Source: Verrucomicrobiota bacterium (lineage in GTDB: Bacteria; Verrucomicrobiota; Verrucomicrobiia; Verrucomicrobiales; Verrucomicrobiaceae). Taken from it: DNA of 53,846 nucleotides. Position numbers and translations under genes: made by a program. The stretch is taken from the NCBI GenBank assembly GCA_963204975.1, contig CAUJJC010000102.1, forward strand, positions 1 through 53,846, in the 5' to 3' direction. Positions 8,903-16,754 of the stretch are shown piece after piece (position 1 is the first letter of the stretch; each line of letters starts with the position of its first letter). The notes under the pieces are model-generated. The model did no database searches and was not told where the DNA came from. It saw only the letters and a list, made by a program, of their open reading frames with translations.

Positions 8903-9705
8903 AGCGCAGCATACTGGCGGCACAGGGATGGCAATCGTTCGATGACAGGTGTCGGCTCAAATCCAAACTCCGTTCTCAAGCGTGTGGCTGCCGTCATGGG
9001 GAAGGTGGACCGAGCGCCGCCAGGGCGTGCCTCGTAGCTTGATCCGAGCGTGGCGCTGATGCAGTCCACGATCTCCTGGTGGGTGGTCTGGACTCCAGAC
9101 GACAAGTTGTAGAGCCGGTCTTTGCCATGCTGAGCGATGAGCGGCAGGAGGCGCACCACATCTTCCATCAAGATGTAGTCCTTGGCGGAATCCAGCGCCG
9201 TGTTGAGCACGATGCGTCCATGTTGCAGGGCATCGCGGATCAGGGAGGGGACGAAGGTCAATGGCGGCTGCTCAAAGCCGAGCACATTGGACAGGCGGGC
9301 CACACGGACCGTGGCTCGCGGGTGAGCCAGGCAAACTGCCTCGCCTGCGATCTTGGAGATCTTGTAGTAGTCAGCGAGGTTGCTTGGATCAGCGCTGAGC
9401 GGTGCTGTCTCCTCACCGCTGGTGCCGCGCTCGTAAACACGAGTGCTCGAAAGGTAGGTGAAGGATTCAAACTCGCAGGTCTCCAGCACCTCCAGCGCCT
9501 TGCTCACATGGGCGCGCATCGTGTCATGCAGACGGCTGGCGAAGTCCGTGGTGACGCCAATGCAAAAGATCACATGCCCCAGATTGCCCGAGGGAAGTGG
9601 GGCGCTGTCCACCTGCACGATCGTGTCCTTTTGCTGGCGCAGATACTCCGTGAGGTGAGAGCCAACGTAGCCGCGCGATCCGAGGATGGTGAAGGTGGTG
9701 GACAT
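8899..9705 (-). CDS. NAD-dependent epimerase/dehydratase family protein (putative 4-ketoreductase)
   Basis: A 268-residue short-chain dehydrogenase/epimerase of the extended SDR type. It has a GSRGYVGSHL nucleotide-binding loop at the start, the SST-VYERG segment and a Y-x-x-x-K catalytic pair (YYKISK near residue 140). It follows the 3,5-epimerase gene by 8 bases and overlaps the serine acetyltransferase-like gene. After CDP-4-keto-6-deoxyhexose formation, C-methylation and 3,5-epimerisation, a 4-ketoreductase is the missing step, and this protein is the best candidate in the window; that role is inferred from position. The start ATG at 9705 avoids overlap with the epimerase gene. Confidence 0.85.
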   Translation of the reverse strand: MSTTFTILGSRGYVGSHLTEYLRQQKDTIVQVDSAPLPSGNLGHVIFCIGVTTDFASRLHDTMRAHVSKALEVLETCEFESFTYLSSTRVYERGTSGEETAPLSADPSNLADYYKISKIAGEAVCLAHPRATVRVARLSNVLGFEQPPLTFVPSLIRDALQHGRIVLNTALDSAKDYILMEDVVRLLPLIAQHGKDRLYNLSSGVQTTHQEIVDCISATLGSSYEARPGGARSTFPMTAATRLRTEFGFEPTPVIERLPSLCRQYAAL

Positions 9706-9713
9706 GGGCGTGG

Positions 9714-10256
9714 TCAGGAGTCGAAAGCCTCTGCTAGCAATGGCAATCCCGCATCCCGAGCCGAGAGATCGGCGACCGGCAGGGGCCACGGAATCGCCAG
9801 CGCTGGATCATCCCATCGGCAGCCAGCGGCTCCATCGGGGCGGTAGAGTTCACCCATCTGGTAGTGCAGCACCGCGTGATCGGTCAGCGTCTGAAAGCCA
9901 TGGGCGAAACCGGGCGGGATGTGAAGCTGCTGCGGGCGGCTGGCATCGAGTTCAAAAGCCTGCCATTGGCCGAAGGTGGGAGAACCTTGCCGCACATCGA
10001 CCACCACATCCCAGATGCGACCCTGCGAGCAGCGCACCAACTTGGCCTCGCCATACGGAGCCCGTTGCCAATGCATGCCACGGATGCTGCCACGTCGCGT
10101 GGTCAGAGTTTCGTTGCACTGCGGCCAGTGCGTTGTGAGCCCATGCTCGCGGAAGGTGGGCTCGCAGTAGGTGCGCATGAGGTAGCCCCGCTCATCACCA
10201 CGAGGCTCCAGGGTGATGAGCCAGACACCGTCGAACTGGGTGGGCTCAAATTTCAT
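9714..10256 (-). CDS. dTDP-4-dehydrorhamnose 3,5-epimerase-like protein
   Basis: A 180-residue cupin epimerase of the RfbC/RmlC family. The RGMHWQ segment holds the catalytic His, and KLVRCSQGRIWDVVVDVRQGSPTFG and IPPGFAHGF are the other signature blocks. RmlC enzymes epimerise C3 and/or C5 of nucleotide-4-keto-6-deoxysugars. Because the only sugar-nucleotide source nearby is the RfbF/RfbG pair, the likely substrate is a CDP-4-keto-6-deoxy sugar, possibly C-methylated, rather than dTDP-rhamnose precursors. It starts 3 bases after the methyltransferase stop. No rmlA, rmlB or rmlD is present in the window. Confidence 0.88.
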   Translation of the reverse strand: MKFEPTQFDGVWLITLEPRGDERGYLMRTYCEPTFREHGLTTHWPQCNETLTTRRGSIRGMHWQRAPYGEAKLVRCSQGRIWDVVVDVRQGSPTFGQWQAFELDASRPQQLHIPPGFAHGFQTLTDHAVLHYQMGELYRPDGAAGCRWDDPALAIPWPLPVADLSARDAGLPLLAEAFDS

Positions 10257-10259
10257 GGG

Positions 10260-11474
10260 TCAAACAATGCGCAGCTCGGGCAATGGCACGACAAACTTGC
10301 CACCTTGCTGGCAGTAGGCGCTCTGCTGGCGAATCACTTCGTCGGCGAAATTCCACACGAGCAGCAAAGCATAGTCGGGGCGTCGTTCCGCGAGAGCTTC
10401 GGCAGGGATGATCGGGATGTGCAGGCCGGGGCTGAGCTTGTGATGCTTGTGCGGGCTGCGGTCTGCGATGAACTGAAGGCGGCTCGCGGGCTCGCCGATG
10501 TAGTTGAGCAGGGTGCTGCCCTTGGCCGATGCGCCATAAGCGGCCACGTTCTCATGCGTGGTGAGGAAGGCGATCAGATCGGCCTTCACCTTCTCAGCGC
10601 GACGGGCAAAATTTTGGTAGTAACCCGGTGTGCTCACACCGAGCTGGGACTCGCGGGCACGAAGTTCGCGCACGCTTTCTCGCACAGGCTCGGCTCCGCG
10701 ATGGCAGGCGAAGAGACGCAGCGTGCCGCCGTGCAACTTGTCGAAGTGCTCGACATGAAAAACCTCCAGACCGTGCCGCGCGAACAGCGGCTCCAACGGC
10801 GCGAGCGTAAAGTAGAAGACGTGCTCGTGGTAGATGGTGTCGAACTCCACCTTCTCGATCATCTCGACGCCATAAGGGAACTCGAGCGCGATCCAGCCAT
10901 CGGATTTCAGCAGCGCGGCGAGACCCGCCACGAAGTCGTTGGTATCGGGAGCGTGGGCGAAGACGTTGTTGCCCAAGATGACATCCGCCTGGCCGCGGTC
11001 GGCAGCCACAGCACTGCCCGTGTCCTTGCCGAAGAACTCGGCGAGCGTGTCCACGCCAGCCTTGCGAGCTTCGACCGCGATGTTTTTAGCGGGCTCGATG
11101 CCCAGGCAGGGCACGCCTGCTTGGACGAAGTTCTTGAGCAAGTAGCCATCATTGCTCGCGACTTCGACGACAAAGCTGTCCTTGCCCAGCTTCTTGTCAG
11201 CGATGTAGCGCAGCGCTGCCTCTCTCGCGTGGCGCAGCATGGCATCCGAATTGGACGAGAAGTAAACGTAGTCGCTGAAGAGATCGACCGGCGGCACGAT
11301 GTGCGTGATCTGCATCAGCCAGCAATCAGCGCACACGGCGACTTCGAGCGGGAACTTGGGCTCGGGCTTGGACAGGTCGTTGGGCAGCAGGAGGTTGTTA
11401 GCCAAGGGCTGCAAACCCAGGTCGATGACGGGGTGGAGGCGGCTGGAACCACAGGAGCGGCAGTGCAAAGTCAT
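10260..11474 (-). CDS. SAM-dependent sugar C-methyltransferase
   Basis: A 404-residue protein with the three-domain layout of TylCIII/NovU-type nucleotide-sugar C-methyltransferases. It has an N-terminal zinc-binding domain (CRSCGSS then CADCW), a central SAM-binding domain (FVVEVASNDGYLLKNF, ILGNNVFAHAPD) and a C-terminal domain with YGASAKGSTLLNY. The HEHVFYF segment holds the conserved His-Glu-His. Such enzymes methylate C3 (or C5) of 4-keto-6-deoxysugars. It lies directly downstream of rfbG, so the product is likely a C-methyl branched CDP-6-deoxysugar. The ATG at 11474 gives the normal zinc-domain N-terminus; the longer frame to 11813 is inside rfbG. Confidence 0.88.
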   Translation of the reverse strand: MTLHCRSCGSSRLHPVIDLGLQPLANNLLLPNDLSKPEPKFPLEVAVCADCWLMQITHIVPPVDLFSDYVYFSSNSDAMLRHAREAALRYIADKKLGKDSFVVEVASNDGYLLKNFVQAGVPCLGIEPAKNIAVEARKAGVDTLAEFFGKDTGSAVAADRGQADVILGNNVFAHAPDTNDFVAGLAALLKSDGWIALEFPYGVEMIEKVEFDTIYHEHVFYFTLAPLEPLFARHGLEVFHVEHFDKLHGGTLRLFACHRGAEPVRESVRELRARESQLGVSTPGYYQNFARRAEKVKADLIAFLTTHENVAAYGASAKGSTLLNYIGEPASRLQFIADRSPHKHHKLSPGLHIPIIPAEALAERRPDYALLLVWNFADEVIRQQSAYCQQGGKFVVPLPELRIV

Positions 11475-11484
11475 GCGATGAGGA

Positions 11485-12597
11485 TTAAGTTGTCCACGCT
11501 GCGCCTGCGGCACGAGCATCGGAGGTGTAACTGTTGATCTGCTGCCAGGTGAAGTCTCGCATCGCGGCGTCGGTGGCTCCGGTTTCATGCCGATGGCGAT
11601 ACCATGAAGCAGTCTCGGCGACGGTGCGGGCGAAGTCCCAGACAGGCAGCCAGCCCAGCTCATGGATCGCCTTCTGCGGATTGAGGCTGAGTCGGGCCGC
11701 TTCGCCGTAGGTCGGTTGGGGCGTGATTTGCGGCGTGATGCCGCCGGGCCAAACCTTGAGCCAGGCATCGACGAGTTCCTGCACGGTTCGCTCGGAGGCG
11801 AAGTCGGGACCAAAGTTGTAGCTCAGCAGCGTTGCCTTGTCCGGTGTGGTGAGCAGGCGTTGTCCGAGGGCCAAGTAACCGCTCAAGGATTCGAGCACAT
11901 GCTGCCAGGGGCGGGTGGCTTGGGGGCGACGCAGCACCAGTGGCTGGCGGGCGAGGAAGGCACGGACGGCATCGGGCACGATGCGATCCTCCGCGTAGTC
12001 GCCGCCTCCGATGACATTTCCCGCGCGACCCGTGGCGAGCGCTCCAAGTCCCGCGTCAGTCGCGAAGAAGGAGGCGTGCCAGGCGGCGACCACCAACTCG
12101 GTGGCGGCCTTGCTCATCGAATACACATCATGGCCGCCGAGCGGATCGCTCTCTTCGAAGGGGCGGCCGGAGTTGTCATTGCGGTAGCACTTGTCACTGG
12201 TGACGATCATCGCAGGTGCCGAGCAGCGCTCGGACCGCAAGGCTTCCAGGAGGATGGCCGTGCCCATCGCATTGGTGCTCAGCGTGGCGAGGGGCTCACG
12301 ATAAGACAGGCCAACCAAGGGCTGGGCGGCGAGGTGAAAGACGATCTCGGGCTGGGCATCGCGAACGACGGTGCGGACGGCATCGGCATCACGCAAATCG
12401 ACCAAGCAGGAACGCTGGAACGCGTCGTCGCCGACTACGCTGAACAGGTTGGGACCATCTGCCGGAGCCAGCGCGAGACCGGTGACTTCGGCTCCCAAAT
12501 GTCGGAGCCAGATCGCCAGCCAGCCGCCTTTGAATCCCGTGTGGCCCGTGACAAGCACACGCCTGCCCGCATAAACATTGCCGAAGGTGCTTACCAT
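11485..12597 (-). CDS. rfbG: CDP-glucose 4,6-dehydratase
   Basis: A 370-residue extended SDR enzyme. It carries GHTGFKGGWLAIWL at the N-terminus, a HLAAQPLVGLSYREPL segment, TSDKCYRN and a Y-x-x-x-K pair in YSMSK. All are hallmarks of CDP-D-glucose 4,6-dehydratase, which makes CDP-4-keto-6-deoxy-D-glucose. It directly follows rfbF, the enzyme that supplies CDP-glucose. I placed the start at the ATG at 12597, which overlaps the rfbF stop region; a GTG three codons upstream (12606) is also possible. No rfbH-type 3-dehydratase follows, so a dideoxyhexose is not expected. Confidence 0.93.
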   Translation of the reverse strand: MVSTFGNVYAGRRVLVTGHTGFKGGWLAIWLRHLGAEVTGLALAPADGPNLFSVVGDDAFQRSCLVDLRDADAVRTVVRDAQPEIVFHLAAQPLVGLSYREPLATLSTNAMGTAILLEALRSERCSAPAMIVTSDKCYRNDNSGRPFEESDPLGGHDVYSMSKAATELVVAAWHASFFATDAGLGALATGRAGNVIGGGDYAEDRIVPDAVRAFLARQPLVLRRPQATRPWQHVLESLSGYLALGQRLLTTPDKATLLSYNFGPDFASERTVQELVDAWLKVWPGGITPQITPQPTYGEAARLSLNPQKAIHELGWLPVWDFARTVAETASWYRHRHETGATDAAMRDFTWQQINSYTSDARAAGAAWTT

Positions 12598-13403
12598 GTT
12601 TTCCACGGTGCCTGACCGCTGGCCCAGAGTTCATTGAGAATCTCCATCTCGCGGATGTTGTCCATGCACTGCCAGAAGCCCTGGTGCGTGTAAGCCGCCA
12701 GTTGACCGGTCTGCGAGAGGTGGCGCAGCGGAGCCTGCTCCAGCACACACGAATCACCATCCAGCAAGGGGGTGATGGACGCTTTGTTCATCACCATGAA
12801 TCCGCCGTTGATGGATGAATGGCCATCCCTGGGCTTTTCCATGAAGTTCGAGACCATGCCGTCCTTCAGATGCAATTCGCCGAACCGCCCGCCTGGACGC
12901 ACGGCGGTGAGTGTTGCGCCCGCGCCTTGCTGGCGATGGAAGGCCAGCAGGTCGTTCACATTCACATCGGAAACACCGTCGCCGTAAGTCACCAGGAACT
13001 CGTCGTCTTCGATGAAGGGCAGCACCCGCTGGAGCCTGCCACCTGTCATCGTCTTCTCGCCCGTATCCACCATGGTCACGGACCAGTCTTCCTCATCGTG
13101 TGAGTTGTGATAAATCGTCTGTGGATGCTGGCCCAGCTTGATCGTCACATCACTGGTGTTCCAGTGGTAGTTGTGGAAGTAGTCCTTGATCACGGAACCC
13201 TTGTAGCCCAGGCAAAGGATGAACTCCTTGTGCCCGTGCACGGCGTAGTGCTTCATGATGTGCCAGAGGATCGGACGATTGCCCACAGGCACCATGGGTT
13301 TGGGCCGGTATTCGGTCTCTTCACGCAGCCGCGTGCCCAGTCCGCCACAGAAGATGACGACCTTCAGAGGCTTTGTTTCACGAGGAGAAGTGGGAGCTGA
13401 CAC
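12591..13403 (-). CDS. rfbF: Glucose-1-phosphate cytidylyltransferase
   Basis: A 270-residue nucleotidyltransferase that makes CDP-glucose from CTP and glucose-1-phosphate. Signature parts are GGLGTRLREET near the start, KPMVPVGNRPILWHIMKHY, YGDGVSDV and the family-specific GQHPQTIYHN. It forms a coupled pair with rfbG. The start is uncertain: the GTG at 13403 puts about 13 extra residues before the VVIFCGGLGTR strand, while a TTG at 13439 gives a less likely 12-residue extension. It begins 57 bases after the pseI stop, the largest internal gap in the front half of the operon. Confidence 0.92.
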   Translation of the reverse strand: MSAPTSPRETKPLKVVIFCGGLGTRLREETEYRPKPMVPVGNRPILWHIMKHYAVHGHKEFILCLGYKGSVIKDYFHNYHWNTSDVTIKLGQHPQTIYHNSHDEEDWSVTMVDTGEKTMTGGRLQRVLPFIEDDEFLVTYGDGVSDVNVNDLLAFHRQQGAGATLTAVRPGGRFGELHLKDGMVSNFMEKPRDGHSSINGGFMVMNKASITPLLDGDSCVLEQAPLRHLSQTGQLAAYTHQGFWQCMDNIREMEILNELWASGQAPWKTW

Positions 13404-13460
13404 GCGCGGCTTGTAGCACACGCTGCAAGCGGATGGCAAACTCGATTTGAAAGGCCGGAG

Positions 13461-14528
13461 TTAGCCCTCAGCCCGTTGCAAATGCGCCTGGCTCAAAGGG
13501 GTGCCCATTTTCAACGCGCAGGCAGCTCGGGCCGTGAGGACGTCTTCCAGGTGGCGAGGATGAAGTCCGTGGCCAGGGCGGATGCAGCGCACGTTGTCGG
13601 CGGTGAAGGCTTCGCCAGCAGCGATGTCCTTCACGACGAACAGCGACTTCCGGAAGATGCGGCTCGCGGCTTCCTTCGCGGTGGTGGCATAACGCACGGT
13701 GCCCAGCGCACGCTCGGTGACGCGCACCGCATCGACCATGGCGCGGAACTCCTGGGGCTCGAGCGAGAAGGCGCTGTCGGGGCCGGGTTCGGCGCGGCTG
13801 AGGGTGAAGTGCTTCTCAATGATGCACGCACCCAGCGTGACGGCGGCGACGGGCACGGCGACTTCCAGGGTGTGATCGGATAGTCCTGCGGGCACTCCGA
13901 AGGCCTCGCTGAGGTGCGGGATGGTCCGCAGATTCATGTCATCCGGCGGTGCGGGATAGCCGCTGTTGCACTTGAGCAAGGCGAGTTGGGTGCAGCCAGC
14001 GGCGCGCGCGGTGGTCACGGCTTCCTCAATCTCGGCGAGCGTGGCCATGCCGGTGGACATGATGATGGGCTTGCCCGTGGCCGCCACCTTGCGGATCAAA
14101 GGTAGGTCCACGAGTTCGAAGGAAGCGATCTTGTAGCAGTCCACATGGATCGACTCGAGGAAGTCCACGGAAGTAGGATCGAATGGCGAGGAAAAGCAAT
14201 CCATCCCCAGCGCTTCCGCTTCGGCCTTCAGCCGCGCCTGCCAGTCCCAGGGTGTGTAGGCTTCGCCATACAACTGGTAAAGATTCTTGCCTTCCCAGAT
14301 GGTGCCTTTGCCAATCTGAAAATACTCGTTCGCGCAGTCAATCGTCAGCGTGTCGGGTGTGTAAGTTTGCAGCTTCACCGCATCGGCTCCGGCATCCTTC
14401 GCAGCGCGCACGATGGCGACAGCTTGATCAAAACTCTGGCCATGATTCGCGGACATTTCCGCGATGATGTAACACGGGTGGCCGGGGCCGATTTGCCGTG
14501 AGCCGATTTGGATGCATTTGTCCGCCAT
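13461..14528 (-). CDS. pseI: Pseudaminic acid synthase
   Basis: A 355-residue NeuB-family enzyme that condenses a 2,4-diacetamido-2,4,6-trideoxy-L-altrose with phosphoenolpyruvate to give pseudaminic acid. The N-terminal TIM-barrel shows IAEMSANHGQSFDQA, KLQTYTPDTLT, CFSSPFDPTSVDFLE, LKCNSGYPAPPDDMNL and GLSDHTLEVAVPVAAVTLGA. A C-terminal antifreeze-like SAF domain starts near residue 290 (RKSLFVVKDIAAGE). NeuB, LegI and PseI are similar, but the presence of pseB, pseC, pseF and pseG around it supports PseI. It begins 3 bases after the pseG-pseH stop. Confidence 0.93.
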   Translation of the reverse strand: MADKCIQIGSRQIGPGHPCYIIAEMSANHGQSFDQAVAIVRAAKDAGADAVKLQTYTPDTLTIDCANEYFQIGKGTIWEGKNLYQLYGEAYTPWDWQARLKAEAEALGMDCFSSPFDPTSVDFLESIHVDCYKIASFELVDLPLIRKVAATGKPIIMSTGMATLAEIEEAVTTARAAGCTQLALLKCNSGYPAPPDDMNLRTIPHLSEAFGVPAGLSDHTLEVAVPVAAVTLGACIIEKHFTLSRAEPGPDSAFSLEPQEFRAMVDAVRVTERALGTVRYATTAKEAASRIFRKSLFVVKDIAAGEAFTADNVRCIRPGHGLHPRHLEDVLTARAACALKMGTPLSQAHLQRAEG

Positions 14529-14531
14529 GGT

Positions 14532-16019
14532 TCAGTTCAAAACCATGCACAGCGCGCGTTGTCCAGCCACATCCTCGTCATCTGCGACCGTGAAGCCTGC
14601 ACGCTGAAAGGCGCGCTGCGAGGCGGTATTGTCCGGCTTGATCAAGGCGCGAATCTGGGTGGCTGCGCCGCTGGCCACGGCCTCACGACATGCGACCAAG
14701 ATCAAGGCGGTGCCGAGACCACGCTGCCGATGCTCAGGTGCGATATTGATCGAGATGGTGGCGATGCGGTTTGCCACATCGAAGCGCACCATGCCAATGG
14801 CGTTGCCTTGCAGATCTTCGCCGATGAGCAGCAGGCACGAAGCATCAGCCAGCCGACGTGCGAACCAAGGCTCGTGATCCGCCCAACTGATCAGCGTTTG
14901 ATTGAAGGACACCGAGCGTGTCACGGGATCATTGGCCCAGTCGAGCACGCGACGTGCATCATTCATTGTGGCCGCGCGGACTCGCACCAAACGCTGAGCC
15001 GTGAGGGCAAGCATCTCGCGTGCAACCCGGATCGCGCCTTGACCATCGACCAGTTCAAGCCCGCGCTCGATGAACTGAGCGCGCTGAGGGATGGCGGCTT
15101 CGCTGGTGAACTCATCAAGAGCGAGAGCGAGAGCTGCGGGGCTCACATCGGTGTGCCAGCCTGCATAGGTCATCACGCCTCGATCTCGCATGGTCTCGCA
15201 GATGGCGAGCTGGTTGTCGGCAATGGCGATCAGCAGCGTGGGCAGGCCGCGAGACGCCAGTTCGAGCACGCTGGTGCCGCCCGCACTGATCGCTAACTGG
15301 GCTTCATCCATGAGGGGAACCATGTTCTCCACGGGAGGCAGCAGCTCGATGCGCCCGCCCGCTTGAAGACAATGACGAGCCAGTTCCTCGCGGCGTGGAT
15401 TGGCGGCACCGACGATGACCTTGGCATGTATGTGTGGCAGCAAGAGCAAGGCATCGATGACTTTGGTGGTAACGTTGTCGGGATCACTGCCGCCGAGCGT
15501 GACCAGCACACGTTCAATCGGTGTGGCGGCATCACGGCGCGTTGCTGTGCAACGAAACTCACGACGAAGCAGGGCATATCGACCGCCGAGCAGAAGTTGC
15601 GTGTGCGTGGCTTGATTCGCATACGTTGACGAGTCAGCGGTGATGTTCTGGTTCAGCACCAGCGAAGCGGCGTAGTGGTCGAGCTGGCCGAGATCATCGA
15701 CGAAGAGCGTATGCTTCGCTGATGAAGACACTCGGTCAGCGAAGACCGTGTCGAACTGGTAACCATCAATCACCACCCAATCGGCCTCAGCGGCAGCGGT
15801 GCAGGTGTCATCGACATCTGAGTGATCAAGACGAGGTGCGATCAAAACGATGCCTTCTCGTGCCACGCGATCCGCCAGTGCCGCAGGCAATTCACGCGCT
15901 AGCAATGACACCTCGCCGCCCATGTCTTGCCAAGCCTGCGCCAGAGCAATGCAGCGCATGATGTGTCCCGTCCCCATACGGCCCGAGGCATCAGCGCGAA
16001 TCACGAGCTTCGGCTTCAC
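14532..16019 (-). CDS. pseG: Fused PseG hydrolase and PseH-type N-acetyltransferase
   Basis: A 495-residue fusion. Residues 1 to about 335 are PseG, which removes UDP from UDP-2,4-diacetamido-2,4,6-trideoxy-L-altrose: RADASGRMGTGHIMRC, a GT-B-like VLVTLGGSDPDN loop and AISAGGTSVLELASRGLPT. From about 345 to the end is a GNAT acetyltransferase (WANDPVTRSVSF, HRQRGLGTAL as acetyl-CoA loop), matching PseH, which N-acetylates the C4 amine one step earlier. PseG and PseH are usually separate proteins, so two consecutive steps are joined here. The GTG start at 16019 overlaps the pseF stop (GTGA). No separate pseH is visible elsewhere in the window. Confidence 0.92.
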   Translation of the reverse strand: MKPKLVIRADASGRMGTGHIMRCIALAQAWQDMGGEVSLLARELPAALADRVAREGIVLIAPRLDHSDVDDTCTAAAEADWVVIDGYQFDTVFADRVSSSAKHTLFVDDLGQLDHYAASLVLNQNITADSSTYANQATHTQLLLGGRYALLRREFRCTATRRDAATPIERVLVTLGGSDPDNVTTKVIDALLLLPHIHAKVIVGAANPRREELARHCLQAGGRIELLPPVENMVPLMDEAQLAISAGGTSVLELASRGLPTLLIAIADNQLAICETMRDRGVMTYAGWHTDVSPAALALALDEFTSEAAIPQRAQFIERGLELVDGQGAIRVAREMLALTAQRLVRVRAATMNDARRVLDWANDPVTRSVSFNQTLISWADHEPWFARRLADASCLLLIGEDLQGNAIGMVRFDVANRIATISINIAPEHRQRGLGTALILVACREAVASGAATQIRALIKPDNTASQRAFQRAGFTVADDEDVAGQRALCMVLN

Positions 16020-16711
16020 GGCTTGCGGCGGTTGAGCGTGTGTTTCACCTCGGCCAGCTTCCAGTCATCTTCGTTGTCGATGTCCTGCACTTCCATTTCC
16101 GAAAGCACGAGCGGCACGCATTGATCCATGAACACACGCTGATGCTTCTCGAATGAAGCGCGGCGCATCCAATACCACTGTCCGGCATCATGGTAGGCAG
16201 GCGTGAGGTCTTGCGACCGGGTGAATTGATTCTCAGGATGCATCAGCCTGAGCAGGCCGTCATTGATGCCAAAGGCGCGCTGGATGGGATAGCCAAAACG
16301 AATCACAGGCATCACCGTGTCGTGCTGATCGCTGGCGAGCAGAAGGTCCCGGCCATCGCGAAGATGTCTGGCGGTGACGAGCGGTGTGGCCGCATACATG
16401 CCGCAAACGACGTCCCACTCACGACCCGCATCGCGATATTGCTGGATCACTTCGAGCAGGGCGCTCGTGGTGGTGGAGTGATCATCGGAGTTCGCGGACG
16501 AACGCCTGAAAGGTGCCACGGCTCCGGCGGCGATGGAGATCTCGGCGATCTCATCATCGTCGGTCGAGACCATTACCTCATCAAAGCAGCCAGACTCCAG
16601 TGCTGCCTTGATCGGATAATGAATGACCGGCTCACCCAGAAAGGGGCGCACGTTCTTCCGAGGGATGCGCTTGCTGCCGCCTCGGGCGAGAATGATGGCT
16701 ACTGCTGACAT
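16016..16711 (-). CDS. pseF: Pseudaminic acid cytidylyltransferase
   Basis: A 231-residue CMP-sugar synthetase that activates pseudaminic acid with CTP. The N-terminal AIILARGGSKRIPRKN motif and the later DQHDTVMPVIRFGYPIQRAF, SQDLTPAYHDAGQWYW and DIDNEDDW segments are those of PseF rather than NeuA. I chose the ATG at 16711, 43 bases after the pseC stop; the longer frame to 16792 runs into pseC and has no family match. It overlaps the pseG start by four bases. Confidence 0.93.
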   Translation of the reverse strand: MSAVAIILARGGSKRIPRKNVRPFLGEPVIHYPIKAALESGCFDEVMVSTDDDEIAEISIAAGAVAPFRRSSANSDDHSTTTSALLEVIQQYRDAGREWDVVCGMYAATPLVTARHLRDGRDLLLASDQHDTVMPVIRFGYPIQRAFGINDGLLRLMHPENQFTRSQDLTPAYHDAGQWYWMRRASFEKHQRVFMDQCVPLVLSEMEVQDIDNEDDWKLAEVKHTLNRRKP

Positions 16712-16754
16712 GGTGTTCTCCAGGGTTGGGCGGGTGAGGGGAGGGCGATGCGTT

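Noticed and set aside
9864..11537. A 557-codon plus-strand open frame.
   Set aside because: Antisense to the epimerase and methyltransferase genes, which have clear motifs.
12598..12606. GTG start of rfbG at 12606.
   Set aside because: Possible, but the ATG three codons on is the stronger start codon; the choice changes only three residues.
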